Assembly: GCA_021847165.1 (NCBI GenBank)
Contig: JAJZUH010000006.1
Span: 1-23,724 of the forward strand
DNA from: Pseudomonadota bacterium
GTDB lineage: Bacteria; Pseudomonadota; Gammaproteobacteria; Burkholderiales; Gallionellaceae
Length of the DNA: 23,724 bases
Direction of reading: 5' to 3'
The notes under the pieces were generated by a model. The model was not told the DNA's origin. It ran no database searches and saw only the letters and a list, made by a program, of their open reading frames with translations. Both the position numbers and the translations under genes were made by a program. Below are positions 15,744 through 23,724 of this stretch, piece by piece. The stretch's first letter is position 1, and each line of letters starts with the position of its first letter.

Positions 15744-18700
15744 TTGCGTCTCGCACATATAAAGTTAGCCGGTTTCAAGTCCTTCGTTGATCCCACCCAT
15801 ATCGCGCTGCCGGGCCAGCTCGTGGGCATCGTCGGCCCCAACGGATGCGGCAAGTCCAACGTCATCGACGCGCTGCGCTGGGTGCTGGGCGAATCGCGCG
15901 CTTCGGCGCTGCGCGGGGAATCCATGCAGGACGTGATCTTCAACGGTGCCGGCACGCGCAAACCGGTGGCGCGCGCCAGCGTCGAGCTGGTGTTCGACAA
16001 CTCGCTGGGCAAGGTCGGCGGGCAGTGGGCGACCTACGCCGAGATCTCCATCAAACGCGTGCTGCAGCGCGACGGCGATTCCAGCTACTACATCAACAAC
16101 CAGACCGTGCGCCGCAAGGACATCACCGACATCTTCCTGGGCACCGGGGTCGGCGCGCGCGCCTACGCCATCATCGAGCAGGGCATGATCTCGCGCATCA
16201 TCGAGGCCAAGCCGGAAGAGTTAAGAGTGTTCCTGGAGGAAGCGGCAGGCGTGTCCAAGTACCGCGACCGCCGCCGCGAGACCGAGCTGCGCCTGGGCGA
16301 TACGCGCGACAACCTGCTGCGCGTCAGCGACATCCTGCAGGAGCTCGACAAGCAACTGGTGCATCTGGGCGGGCAGGCGGAGGTGGCCAAGACCTATCGC
16401 GAGCTGGAAGCGCGGCGCGAAACCACGCAAAAACTGCTGTGGCTGGTGAACAAGCAGGAAGCCGAAACCCGCCGGGTGCGCCTGGCGCAGCAAGTGGAGA
16501 AGACCAAGAACGACCTGGAAGCCGAGATCGCCAAACTCCGCGAAGTGGAAGCCAGGCTGGAGACCGCGCGCAGCGAGCATTTCGGTTTGTCCGATGCCTT
16601 GCATGCCAGGCAGGGCGAGCTGTATGAGAGCAATGCCGAAGTGCTGCGGCTGGAGCAGCAGATCGCCTTCATCGTCGAGCAGCGCAACCGCCTGTCGCAA
16701 CAGATCCAGAACGGCGAGCGCCAGATTGCGCAGCAGCAGACGCAGTTACAGGGCCTGCGCACCTTGCGCACCCACTGGCAGCAACAGCAGGAAGACGCTG
16801 CCGTGCGCGTGGCGACCTGCGAGAATCGCAGCGAAGTGGAGGCGCAGAGCCTGCCGCAAGTCGAAGAGGCGGCGCGCGTGGCACAGGAACGCCTCAATGC
16901 CATGCAGCGCGAGCAGATGCTGATCCAGCAGCAACTGCAGATATTCGAGACCCAGCGCGGCCATGTGCAAGGCAACGTGCAGCAGCTGGACAACCGCCGT
17001 TCGCGCCTGATGCTGGAGCGCGACAACCTGCCGCAGGTGGACATCGGGTTGCTGGAGCAGAGCCAGCAACAGCTTGCCGAGATGCAGGCCGAATACGAGA
17101 TGCAGCAGCAGCAACTGGCCGAATTGCAGGAGCGCCTGCCGCTCGCCGATGCGGAGCGCCGTCGCCAGCGCGATGCCGTACAGGAACTGGGACGCCAGCT
17201 GGCGCAAGCCGAAGCGCGCCTGAATGCGCTGCAACAATTGCAGGCGCAGCTCGACAACGACAAGAATCTGAAGGACTGGCTGACGCGGCACCAGCTGGAT
17301 CACGCGCCGCGCCTGTGGCAATCCATCAGCATCGAGCCGGGCTGGGAGGACGCGCTGGAGGCGGTGCTGCGCGAGCGGATCAACGCGCTGGCATTGCCGC
17401 GGCTGGAAGATGCGGCTGGCTGGAACGATGCGCCACCGGCCAAACTGGCCGTGTACGCGGCGGATGGTTCGCGCGCGGGCAATGCTGCTGCGCAAGGCGG
17501 CCTGACGCCGCTGGCGGATTATGTGCGCTGCCAGGATGCGCAGGCGGCACCCGTGGTGACGGATTGGCTGGCCGGGGTGTATGCCGTAGCCGGCCTGAAC
17601 GAGGCGCTGGACCGGCGTGCCCATCTGCCGGCCGGCGCCTGGCTGGTGACGGCGCAAGGTCATCTGGTCGGCGCGCACAGCGTGCTGTTCCATGCGCCTG
17701 ACAGCCAGTTGCACGGCGTGCTGGCGCGTCAGCGCGAGATCGAACAGCTGCAGCAGGAAGTCGGGCAGCGCAATGCGGCGCTGGAGCAGGGCAAGCAACA
17801 GTCTGCGGCGGCGGAGGAGGCCTATCACACCGTCGAAGGCCGCATGGCGCCGCTGCGCAATTCCGTCAGCGAGTTGCAACAACGCCAGCACGGCGTACAG
17901 ATGCAGATCCTGAAGCTGACCCAGGCCAACGAACGCACGCAGGAGCGCAGCGTGCAGATCGCGCAGGAGCTGGAAGAGCTGGCGGACCGCATCGCCAACG
18001 AGCAGCGCCAGATGGAGGAGATCGCCGAGCAGATGACGATTCAGCGCGAAAAGCTGTCGTCGCAGCAGATGGAGAGCGATCAGGCGCGGCAGCAGGCCGG
18101 AACCCAGGACAATCTGTTGCGCGAGCAGCGCGACCGTGCGCAGAAGGCGCAGCACGAGTTGCAGGAGGCGCGTTTCTTCGCCAAGACCTGCGCCGAGAAG
18201 CTGGCCGATCTGGAGCAGAACCTGAGGCAGCACGGCGAGACGCTCACGCAACTGGAAGAGGCGCTGGCGCACAGCCGCAACGAGCAGGCCAACCTGAGCG
18301 AGGGCGATGCCGACCAGCAGTTGCAGGCGGCGTTGCAGCAGCGACAGGCGAAAGAGCAGGTGCTGGCCGAGGCGCGCAACACGCTGGAGCATGCCACCAT
18401 GAACCTGAATCGCATGGAACAGGAACGCATGCTCTGCGAACAGAAGCTGAATCCGCTGCGCGAGAAAGTAAGCGAGATCACGCTGAAGGAGCAGGAAGCC
18501 CGGATCCAGTTCGAGCAATGGGCGGAACAGCTGCAAGGCGTGGACGAAGCGCCACTGCTGCCGCTGATCGAAGGCGCCAAGGCCGGCGGCCTGCAGAACG
18601 AACTGACGCGCCTCGGCAACGAGATTACGGCATTAGGGGCGGTGAATCTGGCGGCGCTGGAAGAGTTGCAGTCGGCCCAGGAGCGCAAGACTTACCTGGA

Positions 18701-19274
18701 TGCGCAGGCGAAAGACCTGAACGAGGCGATCGAGACGCTGGAAGACGCGATCCGCCGCATCGACAAGGAGTCGCGCGACCTGCTGATGGCCACCTATGAT
18801 GAGGTGAACCGCCACCTGTCCGAGCTGTTCCCTATCCTGTTCGGCGGCGGCGATGCGAAACTGGTGCTGACTGGCGACGAGATCCTCGACAGCGGGGTGC
18901 AGGTGATGGCGCATCCGCCGGGCAAGAAGAACGCTTCCATCCACCTGCTGTCTGGCGGCGAGAAGGCGCTGACGGCTATTTCGCTGGTATTTTCGCTGTT
19001 CCAGCTCAATCCGGCGCCGTTCTGCGTACTGGACGAGGTGGATGCGCCGCTGGACGATACCAATACCGAGCGGCTGTGCAAGCTGATCCAGAAGATGTCG
19101 GACAAGACGCAGTTCGTCTATATCAGCCACAACAAGATCACCATGGAGATGGCGCAGCAGCTGGTCGGGGTGACCATGCAGGAGCGCGGCGTGTCCAAGG
19201 TGGTGTCGGTGGATATCGAAGAGGCGATGAAGCTGCGCGAGGATGCCGGCGGCAAGGCTGCAGTCGCAGCCTAA
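15744..19274 (+). CDS. smc: Chromosome segregation ATPase SMC
   Basis: A 1176-residue SMC protein that with ScpA and ScpB forms the bacterial condensin. The start is TTG 15744: translation from it begins MRLAHIKLAGFKSFVDPT, the standard SMC N terminus, and no ATG or GTG fits. Parts: N-terminal ATPase head with Walker A GPNGCGKS (31-38); coiled coil with long Gln/Glu/Arg-rich heptads (about 165-500); hinge (about 505-660); returning coil to about 1010; C-terminal head with signature LSGGEKA at 1069 and Walker B FCVLDEVDAP (Asp1097, Glu1098). Length is normal. The ribosome site is weak, which with TTG suggests modest translation. No scp gene adjoins. The stop overlaps the next, convergent gene. 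Confidence 0.97.
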   Translation: MRLAHIKLAGFKSFVDPTHIALPGQLVGIVGPNGCGKSNVIDALRWVLGESRASALRGESMQDVIFNGAGTRKPVARASVELVFDNSLGKVGGQWATYAEISIKRVLQRDGDSSYYINNQTVRRKDITDIFLGTGVGARAYAIIEQGMISRIIEAKPEELRVFLEEAAGVSKYRDRRRETELRLGDTRDNLLRVSDILQELDKQLVHLGGQAEVAKTYRELEARRETTQKLLWLVNKQEAETRRVRLAQQVEKTKNDLEAEIAKLREVEARLETARSEHFGLSDALHARQGELYESNAEVLRLEQQIAFIVEQRNRLSQQIQNGERQIAQQQTQLQGLRTLRTHWQQQQEDAAVRVATCENRSEVEAQSLPQVEEAARVAQERLNAMQREQMLIQQQLQIFETQRGHVQGNVQQLDNRRSRLMLERDNLPQVDIGLLEQSQQQLAEMQAEYEMQQQQLAELQERLPLADAERRRQRDAVQELGRQLAQAEARLNALQQLQAQLDNDKNLKDWLTRHQLDHAPRLWQSISIEPGWEDALEAVLRERINALALPRLEDAAGWNDAPPAKLAVYAADGSRAGNAAAQGGLTPLADYVRCQDAQAAPVVTDWLAGVYAVAGLNEALDRRAHLPAGAWLVTAQGHLVGAHSVLFHAPDSQLHGVLARQREIEQLQQEVGQRNAALEQGKQQSAAAEEAYHTVEGRMAPLRNSVSELQQRQHGVQMQILKLTQANERTQERSVQIAQELEELADRIANEQRQMEEIAEQMTIQREKLSSQQMESDQARQQAGTQDNLLREQRDRAQKAQHELQEARFFAKTCAEKLADLEQNLRQHGETLTQLEEALAHSRNEQANLSEGDADQQLQAALQQRQAKEQVLAEARNTLEHATMNLNRMEQERMLCEQKLNPLREKVSEITLKEQEARIQFEQWAEQLQGVDEAPLLPLIEGAKAGGLQNELTRLGNEITALGAVNLAALEELQSAQERKTYLDAQAKDLNEAIETLEDAIRRIDKESRDLLMATYDEVNRHLSELFPILFGGGDAKLVLTGDEILDSGVQVMAHPPGKKNASIHLLSGGEKALTAISLVFSLFQLNPAPFCVLDEVDAPLDDTNTERLCKLIQKMSDKTQFVYISHNKITMEMAQQLVGVTMQERGVSKVVSVDIEEAMKLREDAGGKAAVAA

Positions 19275-19723
19275 TTGCAGTTTTCCCTGATCGCCTTGCG
19301 TGCATTCTCCAGGTTCTGGGCGCGGGCCGCGTCGTCCATGATGGCGCGGTCGCCATTCGCGTCATAGGTCGAGATGCGCGGACTGTCTTCCAGGATGCGT
19401 GCGTTTTCGCGCGCGGCGGCACAGTTGCTCTTCTTGGCCTCGGCCTGTTTGTCCTGCTCGGCCTGTTTCTTGGCCGCATCGTCTTTTTCCTGCCGGGCCT
19501 TCTTCCATTCGGCCTCGCGCTCTATATAAGTCTTGGGTACAGAACTGGCCGCGGCATCCGGGGCGCTTTTGCCGGCGATATCGCGTACCGTCTGGGTGGC
19601 CACATCGGGCGGCGGGGTATCGGAATAATGAACCTTGCCATCGGCGTCGACCCATTTGTTGAGCCCGGCATGGGCATTCAGGGCGAACAGCGCCAGTACC
19701 AAGGTTGCAAGAAAGTGCTTCAT
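19271..19723 (-). CDS. Small secreted DUF4124 protein
   Basis: A 150-residue protein with a clean signal peptide (MKHFLATLVLALFALNAHA, cleavage after Ala19). It is followed at once by the DUF4124 signature GLNKWVDADGKVHYSDTPP, a short beta-rich domain common in proteobacterial periplasmic proteins of unknown function. The middle (about 65-100) is Lys/Glu/Ala/Gln-rich and probably coiled. Two cysteines (in SNCAAA and near the end, ENCN) may form a disulfide. The ATG follows GGAGGAAT, a strong ribosome site. The stop TAG overlaps the smc TAA by two bases. No function can be assigned. Confidence 0.85.
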   Translation of the reverse strand: MKHFLATLVLALFALNAHAGLNKWVDADGKVHYSDTPPPDVATQTVRDIAGKSAPDAAASSVPKTYIEREAEWKKARQEKDDAAKKQAEQDKQAEAKKSNCAAARENARILEDSPRISTYDANGDRAIMDDAARAQNLENARKAIRENCN

Positions 19724-19752
19724 GGCGATTCCTCCGGTGAATTGTGGTTGCG

Positions 19753-19781
19753 AAACTAGCTGTTAATTTGTCTCGCGTCAA
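19753..19781 (-). promoter_or_regulatory. Candidate promoter of the DUF4124 gene
   Basis: Read on the minus strand, TTGACG (19781-19776) and TAGTTT (19758-19753) are 17 bases apart. The -35 is five of six, the -10 only three of six. The implied leader is about 22 bases and contains the ribosome site. Confidence 0.38.
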
Positions 19782-19783
19782 TT

Positions 19784-19789
19784 TATGAT
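19784..19789 (+). promoter_or_regulatory. Possible -10 box for the unrecognised 224-residue gene
   Basis: TATGAT matches five of six bases and lies 71 bases before the ATG at 19861. No usable -35 is seen. It would be back to back with the DUF4124 promoter in the 137-base divergent gap. Confidence 0.25.
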
Positions 19790-19860
19790 AGCGCCCGAGT
19801 TTTACCGGCCCCCTGATCGCAGGCGGGTGGAAACGACAACTAGCGGAGCCGCAAGCCGAA

Positions 19861-20535
19861 ATGTCACACAAACATTCGCCGACTGGAATCAATCAGGATT
19901 ATTTCCTGGTGGAAAAGAATCAGGATCTGGCACTTCGGCTATTCCGCAGCTATTACCGCGCCCACCAGAATACCGGCAAGCTGTTCGACGATGTGCCGGA
20001 TTTCTTCCTGGTCGATCCCGCCGTGCTGAACGGGGCGGAACTGACGACGCGCGCTTCCGACAAGCTGATACTGGACGATTGCATCCATCGGGCGCAGGAG
20101 CGCCAGGGTTTCGTGGGAGTGAGCAAGCGGAAGAACCCCAAGCTGAACTATTACTGGCTGGAGTTGACGGTGTTGCCTTTCATGCTGGGCGATTCGGTGA
20201 CCGAAAACAACCGGAGCGAGTTTTTCTACCTCCTGAGCAATTTCATCGAATATACCAAGCAGCACCCCAAGGCTTATGGCGATATCACGGCCGAGATCGA
20301 TTCCGACAAGGATCTGGCCCTCATGCTGAAGGAGATCAACAAGCAGGGGGACGGCCTGAAGGTGCTGCTGGCGAGCTATGCCCAGGAAAGGCTGGTGCGG
20401 TTCAATGCGAACTGGCCGATCAGCGAGGTCAACAAGCTGTTGATGACGCTGAAGGACAACGACCAGAGCTGGTGCGACGTGTTCTTCGAGTACCTGATCT
20501 ATGTCATGGGCAGGAAAGGCAAAGGCGGCGGGTAA
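19861..20535 (+). CDS. Unrecognised 224-residue soluble protein
   Basis: I do not recognise this protein. It starts at ATG 19861 with only a weak GGAG 16 bases upstream. It has no signal peptide or obvious transmembrane helix and looks mostly alpha-helical, with many Tyr, Phe and Asn. Features that stand out are FRSYYRAHQNTGKLFDD (28-44), KRKNPKLNYYWLEL (89-102), an acidic DITAEIDSDKDLA stretch near 140, and a basic glycine-rich end (GRKGKGGG). Codon use resembles the neighbouring genes and the frame is intact over 675 bases, with guaB immediately downstream under its own promoter. No enzyme motif, nucleotide-binding loop or metal site is evident. Confidence 0.75.
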   Translation: MSHKHSPTGINQDYFLVEKNQDLALRLFRSYYRAHQNTGKLFDDVPDFFLVDPAVLNGAELTTRASDKLILDDCIHRAQERQGFVGVSKRKNPKLNYYWLELTVLPFMLGDSVTENNRSEFFYLLSNFIEYTKQHPKAYGDITAEIDSDKDLALMLKEINKQGDGLKVLLASYAQERLVRFNANWPISEVNKLLMTLKDNDQSWCDVFFEYLIYVMGRKGKGGG

Positions 20536-22056
<1,521 letters not shown>

Positions 22057-22074
22057 CACTGCGGGAAGGGAGAT

Positions 22075-22126
22075 GGGGGAAGAGCGACAGGCGATTGCCA
22101 ACATCACTCTTCCCCCTTTCCTATTT
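22075..22126 (+). terminator. Strong hairpin between guaB and guaA (terminator or attenuator)
   Basis: GGGGGAAGAG (22075-22084) and CTCTTCCCCC (22107-22116) form a perfect 10-bp stem. The 22-base loop can itself fold as GGC (22090-22092) with GCC (22097-22099). The following tail TTTCCTATTT is U-rich but interrupted. It lies 18 bases after the guaB stop and ends 19 bases before guaA. It could partly terminate guaB transcription, protect its 3' end, or tune guaA. Confidence 0.55.
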
Positions 22127-22145
22127 CCGATCCACGATCACTGAC

Positions 22146-23724
22146 ATGCATAAAAAGATACTCATCCTAGATTTCGGCTCCCAATACACCCAACTCATCG
22201 CGCGCCGCGTGCGCGAGACCCATGTCTATTGCGAGCTGCATCCGTGGGACATGAGCGAGGCGGATATCCGGGCCTTCGATCCCGCCGGCATCATCCTGTC
22301 CGGCGGGCCGAATTCCGTATACGAGGAGGAGACGCCGAAAGCCTCACAAGTCGTGTTTGACCTGAAGGTGCCGGTGTTCGGCATCTGCTACGGCATGCAG
22401 ACCATGGCGGCGCAACTGGGGGGCAAGGTCGAGAGCGGAAAAGTGCGCGAGTTCGGTTATGCGGAGATTCGCGCACAAGGTCATTCGAAGCTGTTCGACG
22501 GCATCCAGGACAAGACCAACGCGCAGGGCCACGGCCTGCTCGACGTGTGGATGAGCCACGGCGACAAGGTGACGGCACTGCCGCCCGGCTTTTCGGCCAT
22601 CGCTTCCAACGAGGCAACGCCGTTTGCTGCCATGGCAGACGAATCGCGCCGCTATTACGCGGTGCAGTTCCATCCGGAAGTGACCCACACCCATCAGGGC
22701 AAGGCCATCATCGGCCGTTTCGTGCACGACATCTGCGGTTGCGGGCAGGACTGGAACATGCCGGACTACATCGCCGAGGCAGTGGCGAAGATCAAGGCGC
22801 AGGTTGGCAGCGAAGAGGTCATCCTCGGCCTGTCCGGCGGGGTGGATTCTTCCGTGGCGGCAGCGCTGATCCATCGCGCCATCGGCGACCAGCTCACCTG
22901 CGTATTCGTGGACAACGGCCTGCTGCGCCTGAACGAAGGCGCGCAGGTGATGGAAACGTTTGCGAAGAACCTGCGCATGAAGGTCATCCATGTCGATGCC
23001 AGCGGCGAATTCATGAAGCACCTGACCGGGGTCAGCGATCCCGAGCAGAAACGCAAGATCATCGGCCGCGAGTTCGTCGAAGTGTTCCAGCGCGAATCGG
23101 CCAAGCTGAAGCAGGCCAAATGGCTGGCGCAGGGCACCATCTATCCCGACGTGATCGAGTCGGCCAGTGCCAAGACCAAGAAGGCGCACACCATCAAGTC
23201 GCACCACAACGTCGGCGGCCTGCCGGAATCCATGCACCTGAAACTGCTGGAGCCGTTGCGCGAACTGTTCAAGGACGAAGTGCGCGAACTCGGGGTGGCG
23301 CTGGGATTGCCGGCCGACATGGTGTACCGCCATCCGTTCCCCGGCCCCGGCCTGGGCGTGCGCATCCTGGGCGAGGTGAAGCGCGAGTATGCGGACCTGC
23401 TGCGCCGCGCCGATGCCATCTTCATCGAAGAATTGCGCAACACCAGGGATGCCGACGGCAAGAGCTGGTACGACAAGACCTCGCAGGCATTCACCGTATT
23501 TCTGCCGGTGAAATCGGTTGGCGTGATGGGCGACGGACGCACCTACGAATGGGTGGTGTCGTTGCGTGCGGTGCAGACGCAGGATTTCATGACAGCGCAC
23601 TGGGCGCATCTGCCGTATGAGTTGCTGGGCAAGGTCTCCAACCGCATCATCAACGAAGTGCGCGGCATCAACCGGGTGGTCTACGATATCTCGGGCAAGC
23701 CCCCGGCGACCATCGAATGGGAGT
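22146..23724 (+). CDS. guaA: GMP synthase (glutamine-hydrolysing), complete except for the stop
   Basis: GuaA aminates XMP to GMP using ATP and glutamine. The visible 526 residues match the family length (about 525), and the ending PPATIEWE is the normal C terminus. The one leftover base T at 23724 probably begins the stop codon, so only that is missing. The class I amidotransferase domain has the nucleophile Cys81 in GICYGMQ with His176 and Glu178 in FHPEV. The ATP pyrophosphatase loop SGGVDSS is at 230-236. The C-terminal dimerisation domain includes [15 protein letters not shown] 22146 is chosen for the standard [13 protein letters not shown] start; no clear ribosome site precedes it. It follows guaB, the usual pairing. 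Confidence 0.97.
   Translation, partial: MHKKILILDFGSQYTQLIARRVRETHVYCELHPWDMSEADIRAFDPAGIILSGGPNSVYEEETPKASQVVFDLKVPVFGICYGMQTMAAQLGGKVESGKVREFGYAEIRAQGHSKLFDGIQDKTNAQGHGLLDVWMSHGDKVTALPPGFSAIASNEATPFAAMADESRRYYAVQFHPEVTHTHQGKAIIGRFVHDICGCGQDWNMPDYIAEAVAKIKAQVGSEEVILGLSGGVDSSVAAALIHRAIGDQLTCVFVDNGLLRLNEGAQVMETFAKNLRMKVIHVDASGEFMKHLTGVSDPEQKRKIIGREFVEVFQRESAKLKQAKWLAQGTIYPDVIESASAKTKKAHTIKSHHNVGGLPESMHLKLLEPLRELFKDEVRELGVALGLPADMVYRHPFPGPGLGVRILGEVKREYADLLRRADAIFIEELRNTRDADGKSWYDKTSQAFTVFLPVKSVGVMGDGRTYEWVVSLRAVQTQDFMTAHWAHLPYELLGKVSNRIINEVRGINRVVYDISGKPPATIEWE

Noticed and set aside
16746..18536. A 596-codon minus-strand frame opposite the smc coiled coil
   Set aside because: Its Leu/Arg/Gln-rich composition is the complement of the Gln/Glu/Ala heptads of SMC. 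It has no start signal or domain.

Overview
The window reads as a compact, moderately GC-rich betaproteobacterial chromosome, most likely from a Gallionellaceae-type neutrophilic Fe(II) oxidiser (Sideroxydans/Gallionella relatives). This rests on two things. The left quarter is a porin plus very-high-heme cytochrome cluster, a type known from such organisms. The right three quarters is a proteobacterial housekeeping set (PurT, ZapE, Tas, QueF, a non-MukB SMC, GuaB, GuaA). The assignment is inference; no rRNA or other taxonomic marker is present.

Left region (1-6243, all +): a likely extracellular electron transfer locus. It holds the 3' part of a cytochrome made of six tandem 66-68 residue modules with three CxxCH motifs each (18 in the window), then a complete 741-residue cytochrome with 25 heme motifs (23 CxxCH, 2 CX4CH), then a 797-residue outer-membrane beta-barrel protein with periplasmic AMIN-like and TPR-like parts. 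This matches the porin-cytochrome arrangement called PCC3 in comparative genomics of Fe(II) oxidisers (recalled, not searched). Both cytochromes carry about one extra histidine per heme motif, as expected for bis-His hemes, and they share an N-terminal-type module.

Middle region (6284-15683): class I fructose-bisphosphate aldolase (-) diverges from a translationally coupled purT / VOC-family protein / zapE operon (+) whose junctions are TGATG overlaps. Then come a small membrane-anchored coiled-coil protein and a Tas-type aldo/keto reductase (both -). A FIST sensor gene is followed after one base by a GAF-PAS-GGDEF-EAL protein (+), a likely sensor/c-di-GMP output pair. QueF (-) shares its stop codon bases with the latter.

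Right region (15744-23724): smc starts at TTG under a promoter that faces the queF promoter. It converges on a small secreted DUF4124 protein, again with overlapping stops. An unrecognised 224-residue protein follows, then guaB (extended -10 promoter), a strong intergenic hairpin, and guaA, which runs to the window edge and lacks only its stop.

No tRNA, rRNA, CRISPR array, insertion sequence, integrase or attachment site was seen. The only stretch near 300 bases without a gene is 1246-1539.
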